Assembly: GCA_964480945.1 (NCBI GenBank)
Contig: CAYZRX010000001.1
Location: 56,643 to 120,642 of the forward strand
DNA length: 64,000 bases
Source of the DNA: VGWB01 sp964480945
GTDB lineage: Bacteria > Bacteroidota > Ignavibacteria > UBA10030
Direction: 5' to 3'
This document shows, in pieces, positions 8,489 through 17,032 of this stretch. Every line of letters starts with the position of its first letter. The stretch's first letter is position 1. The notes under the pieces are model-generated. The model saw nothing but the letters and a program-made list of their open reading frames with translations, did not search any database and had not been told where the DNA came from. Both the position numbers and the translations under genes were made by a program.

Positions 8489-9880
8489 ATGGAACAAATT
8501 CTCTCCTATGTAGATTCCAACAAGGACCGTTACCTGAATGAGCTAAGAGAATTCCTCGCGATCCCGACCGTGAGCTCTCAGGCTGAACACAACGCCGATA
8601 TCCGCCGGGGCGCTGAGTGGGTTGCAGACCAGATGCGGATGATCGGCATGCAGAATGTCCAAATCATGGATACTCCGGGCCACCCAGTCATCTATAGCGA
8701 ATGGCTCGGCGCGGCAGGGAAACCGACGGTGTTGTTATACGGCCACTACGACGTTCAACCCGTCGATCCCATCGACCTCTGGACGTCGCCCCCGTTCGAG
8801 GCGACCATTCGCGACGGAAACCTCTACGCGCGGGGCTCATCGGACGATAAAGGTCAGGTCTTCATACACCTCAAGAGTATCGAAGCCTACATGAAAATCA
8901 ACGGCAATCTCCCCATCAACTTGAAGATGATTGTGGAGGGTGAGGAGGAGGTCGGCAGCGAGCATCTCGACGATTTCGTCAAGGAGCACAAAGAGCTGCT
9001 GAAAGCCGATCTGGTGTTGATCTCCGACTCGTCGATGTTCGGCAAGGGCATACCATCCGTTTGTTACGGACTTCGCGGGCTCGCCTACATGGAGGTTGAA
9101 GTCACCGGCCCGAACTCGGACCTCCACTCAGGGTCGTTCGGCGGCTCGGTGCATAATCCTATTCAGGCACTGGCGGAAATGATCGCTTCGCTGCACGATA
9201 AGAATGGCAAGATCACCATTCCGGGCTTCTATGACGATGTGCGGACTCTCTCGAAGGCCGAGCGGGCGGCGTACAAGAAGCTGCCGTGGAACGACAAGAA
9301 ATACGCGAAGCAATTGGGGTTGAAGCAGCTGTACGGCGAAAAAGGATACACGACCCTGGAGCGCCTCTGGGCCCGACCGACGCTGGAATGCAACGGTATC
9401 TGGGGAGGCTACACGGGAGAAGGGGCGAAGACCGTGCTTCCCGCGAAAGCGTTCGCGAAGATATCGATGCGCATCGTTCCGGATCAAACGTCGGCTAAAG
9501 TCGCAAAGATGTTCGAGAGACACGTGAAGAAAATTGCCCCCGAGACGATCCAGATCAAAGTCCGAACGCTGCACGGTGGCGAGCCCGCCATCACTCCCAT
9601 CGACAGCCCGGGTGTGCAAGCGGCCGTCACCGCCCTGCAGAAGGGCTTCGGCAAGAAGCCGTTGTATCAGAGAGAAGGGGGATCGATTCCGATCGTGGTG
9701 CAGTTCAAGAAGCTTTTGGGGCTGGATACGGTCTTGTTGGGATTTGGACTCCCGGATGAGAACGCGCACGCGCCGAACGAGTTCATCAATCTCGACAACT
9801 TCTTCGGCGGCATCAGGACATCCATTCATTTCTACAATGAACTTCCGGGCTACTGGGGGAAGCAGGGAAAGAAAAAGTAA
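8489..9880 (+). CDS. M20 family dipeptidase (dinuclear zinc)
   Basis: The 463-residue protein is a cytosolic M20 metallopeptidase of the carnosinase/PepV-like dipeptidase type. Metal and catalytic motifs appear in order: GHYDVQP (H86, D88 with the catalytic aspartate), YARGSSDDKG (about 113-122), EGEEEVGSEHL (about 150-160, with the catalytic glutamate) and LHSGSFGG opening the dimerisation domain. The later histidine motif is in FGLPDENAHAPNE. Length and motif order match dipeptidases rather than ArgE or DapE, which are shorter. There is no signal peptide. An AAAGGA sequence precedes the ATG. No neighbour narrows the substrate. Confidence 0.93.
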   Translation: MEQILSYVDSNKDRYLNELREFLAIPTVSSQAEHNADIRRGAEWVADQMRMIGMQNVQIMDTPGHPVIYSEWLGAAGKPTVLLYGHYDVQPVDPIDLWTSPPFEATIRDGNLYARGSSDDKGQVFIHLKSIEAYMKINGNLPINLKMIVEGEEEVGSEHLDDFVKEHKELLKADLVLISDSSMFGKGIPSVCYGLRGLAYMEVEVTGPNSDLHSGSFGGSVHNPIQALAEMIASLHDKNGKITIPGFYDDVRTLSKAERAAYKKLPWNDKKYAKQLGLKQLYGEKGYTTLERLWARPTLECNGIWGGYTGEGAKTVLPAKAFAKISMRIVPDQTSAKVAKMFERHVKKIAPETIQIKVRTLHGGEPAITPIDSPGVQAAVTALQKGFGKKPLYQREGGSIPIVVQFKKLLGLDTVLLGFGLPDENAHAPNEFINLDNFFGGIRTSIHFYNELPGYWGKQGKKK

Positions 9881-9907
9881 GAGGATGAAGGTTTCCTTCT
9901 GCGAGGA

Positions 9908-9953
9908 CGAAGGTTCCCTTCAACTGGGCTCCACTTCGTGAAGGGAACCTTCG
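9908..9953 (+). repeat. Perfect 15-bp inverted repeat covering the ribosome site of the next gene
   Basis: CGAAGGTTCCCTTCA (9908-9922) and its exact complement (9939-9953) flank a 16-base loop and end three bases before the ATG at 9957. The right arm holds the only purine-rich ribosome-site candidate (GAAGGGAA), so folding would hide it. A related stem lies between dnaK and clpB. Confidence 0.85.
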
Positions 9954-9956
9954 ACA

Positions 9957-10505
9957 ATGAAAATCTACACGAAGACCGGCGACGCCGGTGAAACCTCCTT
10001 GTTCGGAGGCCAGCGGGTGCCGAAGGATGCACTGCGCATCGATGCGTACGGCACCGTCGACGAGCTGAACTCCCTCCTCGGCGCCGTGCGATCCATGAAA
10101 CCTCACCCGGAGATCGACGCGATTCTCCAGCGCCTCCAGGATGATCTCTTTGTTCTGGGTGCTGATCTTGCCACGCCCGCGGGAAAGAGCTCCGGCAAAA
10201 TCCCCCGCATCGAGTCCGCTCATTCAGAGAACCTCGAGAAGATCATCGATTCCCTCGAATCGCACCTACAGCCATTGACGAGGTTCATTCTTCCCGGCGG
10301 GTCTCCCGTCGGCGCTTTCCTTCAGGTTGCGCGGACGGTTTGCCGAAGAGCCGAGCGTCTCGTCGTCAGGCTGTCGCGAGAAGAAAAAATCGCCTCCCCA
10401 CCTCTGGTCTATCTCAATCGCTTATCTGATCTTCTCTTCGTCCTCTCACGGTACGCCAACGATCTGGACGGAGTGAAGGAGACACCCTGGGTTCCTCCCC
10501 GCTAG
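9957..10505 (+). CDS. pduO: PduO-type ATP:cob(I)alamin adenosyltransferase
   Basis: The enzyme transfers adenosyl from ATP to cob(I)alamin to make coenzyme B12. The 182 residues open with the family signature KIYTKTGDAGETSLFGGQRV, then RIDAYGTVDELNSLLG; the C-terminal half has ILPGGSPVGAFLQVARTVCRRAER and YLNRLSDLLFVLSRYAN. This is the PduO trimeric family, not CobA or EutT. Length is normal. It probably serves an adenosylcobalamin mutase, since a MeaB gene is present at 60080, though no mutase is in the window. The start is fixed by the TKTGD motif. Translation may be limited by the hairpin that ends just before the ATG. Confidence 0.95.
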   Translation: MKIYTKTGDAGETSLFGGQRVPKDALRIDAYGTVDELNSLLGAVRSMKPHPEIDAILQRLQDDLFVLGADLATPAGKSSGKIPRIESAHSENLEKIIDSLESHLQPLTRFILPGGSPVGAFLQVARTVCRRAERLVVRLSREEKIASPPLVYLNRLSDLLFVLSRYANDLDGVKETPWVPPR

Positions 10506-10560
10506 CCATGCCCCTGGGGGCCGGCACTTCACTTGAGAGCACACACATCTTCGAAGAGCC

Positions 10561-11262
10561 ATGGATGCCGTGGAAGTCTTGAGACGTCTTCGATCGCTCT
10601 CCGATCCACGTGCCGTGGAGGGGATGGCGCGCTATGGAATAACCTCCGCGAAAGCGTTTGGAATCTCCGCGCCAACCGTCAGGGCCCTTGCGAAGGAAAT
10701 CGGTCGAGACCAGAAGCTGTCTCTCAAGTTGTGGGGCTCAGGCTACCTTGAGGCACGCGCCATCGCATCTCTGATCGGCGATCCCAGGGAGGTGACGGAG
10801 GCGCAAATGGAGCGTTGGGTGAGAGACCTCGACTCGTGGGCGGTGTGTGATGCTTGCTGCGGCATCCTCTTCGACAAGACGCCGTTCGCGTTCTCGAAGG
10901 CGCTCGAGTGGAGTAAAAGGAAAGAGGAATTCGTGAAGAGGGCCGGTTTCGTTCTGATAGCCGCGCTCGCCGTTCATGACAAAGATCGCACTGATCGGGA
11001 CTTTGTGCGTTTCTTGCGAGAGATCGTGCGGGGATCGACGGATGAGCGGAACTTTGTGAAAAAAGCCGTGAACTGGGCCCTGCGACAGATCGGCAAGCGG
11101 AGCAAGAAGCTGAATCGACTCGCAATTCGGACGGTGAAGGAGATTCACAGGTTGGATTCAAAATCTGCGCGATGGATAGCCTCCGATGCGCTGAGGGAGC
11201 TGAAGAGCGCGCCTGTCCAGCGGAGGCTTGAGTCCCGCCAGAAGAAAATGGGAGGGCTGTAG
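10561..11262 (+). CDS. AlkD-like DNA alkylation repair protein
   Basis: The 233-residue protein is an all-helical HEAT-repeat protein of the DNA alkylation repair (AlkD/AlkC-like) family. Family features are the N-terminal GMARYGITSAKAFGISAPTVRALAKEIG, LWGSGYLEARAIASLIGDP, the segment WVRDLDSWAVCDACC, and VNWALRQIGKRSKKLN, whose basic helix should face DNA. Members excise or bind N3- and N7-alkylated bases without base flipping. Activity on DNA is inferred from the family and not all members are proven glycosylases. It lies 55 bp after the adenosyltransferase in the same direction. Confidence 0.85.
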   Translation: MDAVEVLRRLRSLSDPRAVEGMARYGITSAKAFGISAPTVRALAKEIGRDQKLSLKLWGSGYLEARAIASLIGDPREVTEAQMERWVRDLDSWAVCDACCGILFDKTPFAFSKALEWSKRKEEFVKRAGFVLIAALAVHDKDRTDRDFVRFLREIVRGSTDERNFVKKAVNWALRQIGKRSKKLNRLAIRTVKEIHRLDSKSARWIASDALRELKSAPVQRRLESRQKKMGGL

Positions 11263-11421
11263 TCGCCCGCAGATGAGAACGAGCTGGAATCTTGGCAGGG
11301 CGCGGCTTGTTGACAAAGACGAGGTGGAGAAGCTCGATGTGGAGCCGAGAATACGATGCTGTTGCCTCCTGTCTCCGCACGGCGCTCCCTCGACGTCTTT
11401 GATTTCTGAAGAGGAGGTACG

Positions 11422-11778
11422 ATGGCTTGGGTGATCACTCGTCTTTGTGCCGATTGTCTGGACACGGCATGTGTCAAAGTGTGTCCCGTCGATTGCATCT
11501 ATGGGCTGACTGCCGGCGACGAGAACTATCGCCGCCAACTCTTCATTCATCCCGAAGAATGTATCAACTGTGCGGCGTGCGAGCCTGAGTGTCCGTGGGG
11601 CGCTATCTTCGAAGATGTAGTGGTTCCGGAGATCTTTAAGGAGGACATCGAGATTAACGCGAAGATCTTCGATGATCATCCAAAAGATGATTTCACGACG
11701 GCTCCGGATCCGATCAAGCAGCATCCGACGCCGGGCGAGATCGATGCAAACTATGAGAAATGGGGATATGAGAAATAG
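11422..11778 (+). CDS. fdxA: FdxA-type ferredoxin with two iron-sulfur clusters
   Basis: The 118-residue protein has the bacterial seven-iron/eight-iron ferredoxin layout. Cys9, Cys12, Cys17 and Cys21 lie in RLCADCLDTACVKVCPVDC, and a second set lies in HPEECINCAACEPECPWGAI. The first set lacks the even CxxCxxC spacing, which fits a 3Fe-4S or unusual cluster, as in Azotobacter FdI. A 50-residue acidic tail follows. A GAGGAGG ribosome site precedes the ATG. It ends with its own terminator just before the nuo promoter, so it is a separate transcript, but it is a plausible electron donor for the complex I encoded next, which lacks the NADH-binding subunits. Confidence 0.92.
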   Translation: MAWVITRLCADCLDTACVKVCPVDCIYGLTAGDENYRRQLFIHPEECINCAACEPECPWGAIFEDVVVPEIFKEDIEINAKIFDDHPKDDFTTAPDPIKQHPTPGEIDANYEKWGYEK

Positions 11779-11808
11779 TGGCGAGGGAAGTCAAATTGTT
11801 CTGCGGGA

Positions 11809-11843
11809 AGACGCTGCGTCGGTACGAGCAGCGTCTGTTTTTT
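11809..11843 (+). terminator. Intrinsic terminator after the ferredoxin gene
   Basis: AGACGCTGC (11809-11817) and GCAGCGTCT (11828-11836) form a perfect 9-bp stem with a 10-base loop, followed by G and six T. Confidence 0.9.
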
Positions 11844-11900
11844 GTGTCGCGAGGTAAGTTGTGCAATGCGTATCATTTTCGAGAATGCACATTATTTTCG

Positions 11901-11929
11901 TTGACAAGTGTTGAAATCATCGGTATATT
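11901..11929 (+). promoter_or_regulatory. Consensus sigma70-type promoter of the nuo operon
   Basis: TTGACA (11901-11906) and TATATT (11924-11929) are 17 bp apart. The predicted start is near 11936, about 47 bases before the nuoA ATG, and it lies after the terminator of the preceding gene. Confidence 0.88.
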
Positions 11930-11982
11930 AGCACGGTTTTTTGCCATTCTTACCTCATCCTTTTTCACCGTCCAGAGCAGCT

Positions 11983-12426
11983 ATGCTCACTGAGTTCGGC
12001 AAGATACTGATCTTCTTCATCATCGGAGCGCTGTTCGTTGCTGCCGGCCTGTTCACCGCGTGGATCCTTCGACCTCGTCGTCCCTATCCTGGAAAACTCG
12101 CACCCTATGAGTGTGGGGAGGAACCGATCGGTGATGCCTGGGTGAGATTCAACGTGCGCTTCTATGTGGTGGCACTCATCTTCCTCGTCTTTGACGTGGA
12201 GGTTGTCTTCCTCTTCCCTTGGGCCCTGGTCTATCGTGAACTCGGGCTTTTCGGTTTCATCGAGATGGCGGTCTTCTTGCTCATTTTGCTTGTAGGATTT
12301 GCCTACGTGTGGGCAAAAGGTGACCTCGACTGGGACAAGCCTCGTCCTCAGGTTCCGCACATCGAGCGGCCAGCCTTGACCAAACCTGAGGCGCAGAAAG
12401 AGGCTGAGCACACACCCGTCGCGTGA
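11983..12426 (+). CDS. nuoA: Complex I subunit A (membrane)
   Basis: NuoA is a small membrane subunit at the junction between the peripheral and membrane arms. The 147 residues have three membrane helices and the conserved loop PYECGEEPIGDAWVRFNVRFY, followed by FLVFDVEVVFLFPWA with its buried acidic residues. I start at the ATG at 11983; an upstream TTG at 11941 would add a tail (PFLPHPFSPS) not seen in the family and would leave almost no leader after the promoter. The C-terminus extends past the third helix as a charged tail. It is the first gene of the nuo operon. Confidence 0.96.
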   Translation: MLTEFGKILIFFIIGALFVAAGLFTAWILRPRRPYPGKLAPYECGEEPIGDAWVRFNVRFYVVALIFLVFDVEVVFLFPWALVYRELGLFGFIEMAVFLLILLVGFAYVWAKGDLDWDKPRPQVPHIERPALTKPEAQKEAEHTPVA

Positions 12427-12456
12427 ACGGGTACCACGCACTGAGAGAACTATTCC

Positions 12457-12948
12457 ATGGGATTGCTTGATCAACAATTTGAGAACGGTAATGTCTTCGT
12501 CACCTCGCTCGACAAGCTGCTGAACTGGGCAAGGCTCTCCTCTTTGTGGCAGATGCAATTCGGTCTCGCTTGCTGCGCAATCGAAATGATGGCTGCCTCC
12601 GCGTCAAATTTCGACATCATGCGCTTCGGTATCATTCCCCGGGCCACGCCGCGTCAGGTGGACGTTTTGTTCGTCGCCGGAACGGTTACGATCAAGATGG
12701 CCTCACGGATCAAGCGATTGTATGACCAGATGGCGGAGCCGCGCTACGTGCTCTCCATGGGAAGCTGTGCAAATTGCGGCGGACCATACTGGGAACATGG
12801 ATATCACGTGTTGAAGGGAGTCGATCGGGTTATCCCGGTCGATGTGTACGTCCCCGGCTGTCCTCCCCGGCCGGAAGCGTTGTTGGAAGGAATCATCAAG
12901 CTCCAGGAGAAGGTTCGAAGGGAGAGCCTGGTGAAGAAATCCGCGTAG
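12457..12948 (+). CDS. nuoB: Complex I subunit B, cluster N2
   Basis: NuoB carries the terminal 4Fe-4S cluster N2 that reduces quinone. The 163 residues include FGLACCAIEMMA with the adjacent cysteine pair, then MGSCANCGG and VPGCPPRPEALLEGI, which supply the remaining ligands. Length and motif order are normal. It lies 30 bp after nuoA. Confidence 0.97.
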   Translation: MGLLDQQFENGNVFVTSLDKLLNWARLSSLWQMQFGLACCAIEMMAASASNFDIMRFGIIPRATPRQVDVLFVAGTVTIKMASRIKRLYDQMAEPRYVLSMGSCANCGGPYWEHGYHVLKGVDRVIPVDVYVPGCPPRPEALLEGIIKLQEKVRRESLVKKSA

Positions 12949-12962
12949 AAGTGGAAGGAAGT

Positions 12963-13439
12963 ATGACCGCAGCAGAGATCGTAGAAAGCCTGAAAGCCAA
13001 GTTCGCGGATGCTGTCCTCGAGTCAAAGTTGGACGCGCTGCAGCCGTGGATTCTCCTCGCCCCCAGGAGGATGAAAGAGATCGCGTATTTCCTGCGGGAC
13101 GACCCCGCGATGCAATTTGACTATCTGATGTGCTTGTCCGGCGTAGACCATAATAACGGAAAACTCGGCGTCGTGTACCATCTGTCCTCGACTGTTCATC
13201 GCCACAAGATCGTGCTCAAGGCGCAGTGCACAAAGGAAGACGCGCACGTTCAGTCCGTGAGCGCCGTCTGGGGCACGGCGAACTGGCATGAGCGGGAGGC
13301 CTTCGATCTCATCGGCATCGTGTTTGACGAGCATCCCGACCCGCGACGCATCCTCCTCCCTGATGACTGGGAGGGGCACCCGCTCCGCAAGGATTACAAA
13401 GTGCCCGAGTTCTATAATGGAATGAAAGTTCCGTACTAA
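12963..13439 (+). CDS. nuoC: Complex I subunit C
   Basis: The 158-residue 30-kDa-type subunit forms part of the peripheral arm. Its signature is near the C-terminus: WHEREAFDLIGIVFDEHPD and RRILLPDDWEGHPLRKDY. I start at the ATG at 12963, which has GGAAGGAAG directly before it. The open frame continues 189 bases upstream inside nuoB but that part does not resemble the family. The gene is separate from nuoD, not fused as in some proteobacteria. Confidence 0.95.
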   Translation: MTAAEIVESLKAKFADAVLESKLDALQPWILLAPRRMKEIAYFLRDDPAMQFDYLMCLSGVDHNNGKLGVVYHLSSTVHRHKIVLKAQCTKEDAHVQSVSAVWGTANWHEREAFDLIGIVFDEHPDPRRILLPDDWEGHPLRKDYKVPEFYNGMKVPY

Positions 13440-13459
13440 CGGTCTGATGAAGTTTCTGC

Positions 13460-14647
13460 ATGATTGAGACCAAGACACTCCCGACCCGATACGTTACACA
13501 GCCCGGCGAATTCCACACCTCCAGCGGCAAGACTCTCCGAACCGACGAGATGATCATCAATATGGGTCCGCAGCATCCGTCCACGCACGGAGTGCTGCGG
13601 CTCGAGATCGTCGTCGACGGGGAGATCATTGTCGATGTTATCCCGCACATCGGTTACCTCCACCGCTGCTTCGAAAAGCACGCGGAGCACATGACCAATT
13701 ATCAGCAGGTGATCCCGTATGTCGACCGGATGGACTACGTTGCCGCGATGAATATGGAGCACGGGTATGCGGTTGCGGTCGAGCGACTTCTGAAGATCGA
13801 AGTGCCGGAACGCGTGGAGTACATTCGCGTCATCATGGCCGAGCTGCAAAGGATTGCGAGCCACCTGATCGCCGTGGGGACGTTCGGCATCGATGCGGGG
13901 GCCTTCACTCCCTTCCTGTACGCCTTCCGCGATCGGGAGCTGATCCTGGATCTCTTCGAGATGACGTGCGGCGCGCGCCTTCTGTACAACTATATTTGGG
14001 TGGGCGGCCTCTCTCACGACCTGCCGCCGCAATTTATCGACAAGTGCAAAGAGTTCTGCACCTACTTCAAGCCGAGGATCAAGCAGTTCAACGACCTTCT
14101 TACCTTCAACGAGATCTTTGTCAAACGGACGGCGAATGTAGGGGTCCTGCCGAAGGATGTCGCTCTCAACTACGCGTGCAGCGGGCCGATGTTGAGAGGC
14201 TCGGGCGTCGACTGGGATTTGCGGCGGGATGACCCGTATTCGGTCTACAGTCGGTTCGAGTGGGAACCCAAGCTCGGTAAGGGTGAAATGGGGACTGTCG
14301 GCGATACGTGGGACAGGCATATCGTCCGTATGCGTGAGATGGAGGAGAGTGTGAGGATCATCGAACAGGCTGTGGCCGGCATTCCTGAGGGCAACGTGCA
14401 GGCGGCCATTCCGAAACGAATTCGGCCTGAGGCAGGCGAGATTTACGCGCGCACGGAAACGCCGCGAGGCGAACTCGGGTACTACGTCATCAGCGACGGA
14501 TCCGGGAGCCCCTTTCGAGTGAAGGCCAGATCGCCCGCCTTCGTCAACCTGAGTGTTTTGCCGGACATCTCGCGCGGAGGCATGCTGGCCGACCTCGTGC
14601 TCATTGCCGGGAGTGTGGACATCGTGCTGGGCGAGGTTGATCGTTGA
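13460..14647 (+). CDS. nuoD: Complex I subunit D (49-kDa type)
   Basis: NuoD forms the quinone-binding pocket with NuoB. The 395 residues contain NMGPQHPSTHGVLRL near residue 35, with the quinone-site histidine, then PHIGYLHRCFEKHAE, YVDRMDYVAAMNME, and the C-terminal SPSFVNL-like SPAFVNLSVLP ending in DIVLGEVDR. Length is typical. The gap of 57 bp to nuoH contains no coding sequence: nuoE, nuoF and nuoG, which sit here in many bacteria, are absent. Confidence 0.97.
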   Translation: MIETKTLPTRYVTQPGEFHTSSGKTLRTDEMIINMGPQHPSTHGVLRLEIVVDGEIIVDVIPHIGYLHRCFEKHAEHMTNYQQVIPYVDRMDYVAAMNMEHGYAVAVERLLKIEVPERVEYIRVIMAELQRIASHLIAVGTFGIDAGAFTPFLYAFRDRELILDLFEMTCGARLLYNYIWVGGLSHDLPPQFIDKCKEFCTYFKPRIKQFNDLLTFNEIFVKRTANVGVLPKDVALNYACSGPMLRGSGVDWDLRRDDPYSVYSRFEWEPKLGKGEMGTVGDTWDRHIVRMREMEESVRIIEQAVAGIPEGNVQAAIPKRIRPEAGEIYARTETPRGELGYYVISDGSGSPFRVKARSPAFVNLSVLPDISRGGMLADLVLIAGSVDIVLGEVDR

Positions 14648-14704
14648 GCTCGGTGTCCCCCGTGCTGTTCACTTCTTCTTTGATTCTCTCTTGACCTTCT
14701 GAAT

Positions 14705-15751
14705 ATGGATGCACTCCAAAATATGGGTTTGTGGGGATCGATTCTGATCGCGGTTGTCCTGAGCGCTCTTCCCATCATCTTCATTCTCCTCTACGCATTG
14801 GTGACGCTCTATCTCGAAATGAAGGTCGCCGCCCACATGCAGGACCGGCTGGCGTACATGCGGACCGGCTGGCATGGCACGCTCCAGCCGTTTGCCGACA
14901 TCCTGAAGCTGCTGCAGAAGGAAGACACGATCAGCTCGGAGGCGGACAGGAAGCTCTTCATCCTTGCTCCCTATATCGTCTTCATGGGGACCTATGCGGG
15001 TTTCGCGGCGATCCCGTTCAGCAGCATGTACATCGGCAGCAACATCGACCTCGGCGCGTTCTTCATCGTTGCCGTTTCGTCGCTGGTCGTGATCGGCATC
15101 CTGATGGGCGGGTGGGCCTCGAACAACAAGTGGTCGATCTTCGGTGCGATGCGCTCTGCAGCGCAGATGGTGAGCTACGAAATCCCGACTGCATTGGCGA
15201 TTCTCATCGCCGTGATGATCACGGGGTCATTGAATTTGCAGGATGTCACGAAGTTTCAGGAAGGCGGTATTCAGAACTGGGTTATCTTCGGAGGGACGCT
15301 GCCCCTCACGCAGAAGCTCTTGCTCATTCCCTTCACCGTCGTTACGTTTCTCATCCTCTTTACCGCCTCGCTTGCAGAAGTGAACAGGACCCCGTTCGAT
15401 CTGCCGGAGGCTGAGTCGGAGCTGGTCCAGGGGTTCAACACCGAGTACAGCGGCATGCGATTCGCGATGTTCTACCTCGCGGAATATGCAAATATGTTCC
15501 TGGTCTCCGCCGTCGCCGTCTCCCTCTTCCTCGGCGGGTGGTCAAGTCCGTTCGGGTCGGTGATGTCCGGTCCGGTCTGGGGTTTGTTCTGGTTCGTCGC
15601 GAAGGGGATGGTTCTTGTCTTCCTGCAGATCTGGATCCGTTGGACGCTGCCCCGCCTGCGAGTCGACCAGCTGATGTACACATCCTGGAAAGTGCTGACG
15701 CCGTTCCTCTTCGTCTGTATCTTCGGTGTCGGTCTGATCCTGGTTCTTTGA
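14705..15751 (+). CDS. nuoH: Complex I subunit H (membrane)
   Basis: NuoH sits in the membrane below the quinone cavity. The 348 residues have about eight helices. Conserved segments are MQDRLAYMRTGWHGTLQPFAD, which replaces the usual QxRxGPNRVGPxGxLQ, EIPTALAIL, LAEVNRTPFDLPEAESELV with its conserved acidic loop, GFNTEYSGMRFAMFYLAEY, and RWTLPRLRVDQLM at the C-terminus. It follows nuoD directly with no nuoG between. The first loop differs from the more common version, which may be a lineage feature. Confidence 0.96.
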   Translation: MDALQNMGLWGSILIAVVLSALPIIFILLYALVTLYLEMKVAAHMQDRLAYMRTGWHGTLQPFADILKLLQKEDTISSEADRKLFILAPYIVFMGTYAGFAAIPFSSMYIGSNIDLGAFFIVAVSSLVVIGILMGGWASNNKWSIFGAMRSAAQMVSYEIPTALAILIAVMITGSLNLQDVTKFQEGGIQNWVIFGGTLPLTQKLLLIPFTVVTFLILFTASLAEVNRTPFDLPEAESELVQGFNTEYSGMRFAMFYLAEYANMFLVSAVAVSLFLGGWSSPFGSVMSGPVWGLFWFVAKGMVLVFLQIWIRWTLPRLRVDQLMYTSWKVLTPFLFVCIFGVGLILVL

Positions 15752-15778
15752 GAAGGAATATGAGGTTGTAGGATCTCT

Positions 15779-16465
15779 ATGAGTGCTGTCGGAGAATACT
15801 TTCATACTATCTGGCTCGCGGTCTCGACCGTCGCGATCGGCATGAAGATCACGTTCAAGCACCTGTTCGTGCCGGCGGTGACTCTCCAGTATCCGGATGT
15901 CAAGATGAAGCTGCCGGAGCGGGCGCGCAATCGTCTCTACGTAAACATCGATGACTGTATCGGCTGCGACCAGTGTTCGATGGCGTGCCCGGTCGATTGC
16001 ATCATTATCGAGACGATCAAATCGACGCCCGACCAGGACCTCGGGGTCACATCAACCGGCCACAAGAAGCGTCTCCATCTTCCCAAGTTCGACATCGACA
16101 TCGCGAAGTGCTGCTACTGCGGGCTCTGTGTGCCTCCGTGTCCGACCGAGTGCATCGTCATGACCGACGTCTTCGAATTTTCGGAATTCGACCGGAAGAA
16201 TCTGATCTACAACTTCAGCATCATGACGCCGGGCGATATTGAGGTCGCGAAGGAGAAGTTGAAGAAAGCCGAAGCGGAAGCGGCGGCCAAGAAAGCAGCC
16301 GCGGCGGCAGCGGCAGCAGCTGCAAAAGCGAGCGCAGCCGCGCAACCGGCTCCACCCGCGGCGACACCAGCTCCATCGCCGAAGCCGGAGGAGCGCACGC
16401 CGGGCCAGAATCCCCAACCGGGTACAACCACGACGGACCCCGGCGAACCACCGGAGAAATCATAG
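15779..16465 (+). CDS. nuoI: Complex I subunit I with Ala/Pro-rich tail
   Basis: NuoI holds clusters N6a and N6b. The two 4Fe-4S motifs are CIGCDQCSMACPVDC and CCYCGLCVPPCPTEC. A typical NuoI is about 160-180 residues; this one is 228 because residues from about 160 onward form a tail that begins Lys/Glu/Ala-rich and helical, then becomes Pro/Ala-rich and ends in a Thr/Pro stretch. The tail is low-complexity and GC-rich, and no function can be assigned. It ends 5 bp before nuoJ. Confidence 0.95.
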   Translation: MSAVGEYFHTIWLAVSTVAIGMKITFKHLFVPAVTLQYPDVKMKLPERARNRLYVNIDDCIGCDQCSMACPVDCIIIETIKSTPDQDLGVTSTGHKKRLHLPKFDIDIAKCCYCGLCVPPCPTECIVMTDVFEFSEFDRKNLIYNFSIMTPGDIEVAKEKLKKAEAEAAAKKAAAAAAAAAAKASAAAQPAPPAATPAPSPKPEERTPGQNPQPGTTTTDPGEPPEKS

Positions 16466-16470
16466 CAATC

Positions 16471-16980
16471 ATGGATCTCTACACGATCATCTTCTATCTC
16501 TTCGCTGTCATCACGCTGATTTCGGCCTCGGTCGTCGTCTTCTCGAAGAACATCGTCTACTCGGCGTTCGCTCTCTTGTTCACGTTTTTCGGCGTCGCTG
16601 GCTTGTACGTGTTGATGATGGCCGACTTCATCGCCATTACCCAGCTCCTGATCTACGTCGGCGGCATCCTCGTGCTCGTGATCTTCGGGGTGATGCTGAC
16701 GACCCGCGTGATCAGCGTCGAGATGAGGACCGGGACGGTACAAACGCTTCCGGCCGTATTGATCGTCGCCGCCCTGGCGGGCACGCTCATCGGCGTTTTC
16801 TGGACAACCGACTGGAGGGTATCGTCTTCGACCGCGGGCTTCGAGAAAACCGCCCCGAAAATCGGTGAGATGCTCCTGACCGGCTATCTCCTGCCGTTCG
16901 AGATTGCATCGGTCGTTCTGCTGGTGGCGTTGATCGGCGCCGCGATGATCGCGCGGAGGGAGCGGAAGGCCTCCTCGTGA
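16471..16980 (+). CDS. nuoJ: Complex I subunit J (membrane)
   Basis: The 169-residue protein has five predicted helices. The third contains LMMADFIAITQLLIYVGGILVL, the conserved NuoJ segment with the pi-bulge region, followed by FGVMLTTR. The long loop before the last helix is normal for bacterial NuoJ. It starts 5 bp after nuoI and stands before nuoK as in other nuo operons. Confidence 0.95.
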   Translation: MDLYTIIFYLFAVITLISASVVVFSKNIVYSAFALLFTFFGVAGLYVLMMADFIAITQLLIYVGGILVLVIFGVMLTTRVISVEMRTGTVQTLPAVLIVAALAGTLIGVFWTTDWRVSSSTAGFEKTAPKIGEMLLTGYLLPFEIASVVLLVALIGAAMIARRERKASS

Positions 16981-17032
16981 GATTCCCGAAATCCTTGAGA
17001 GTGCGGGAATTTGCTGAATAAAGGAAGTGAAT

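Noticed and set aside
12774..12962. N-terminal extension of NuoC inside nuoB
   Set aside because: Family similarity begins at the ATG at 12963, which has a good ribosome site.
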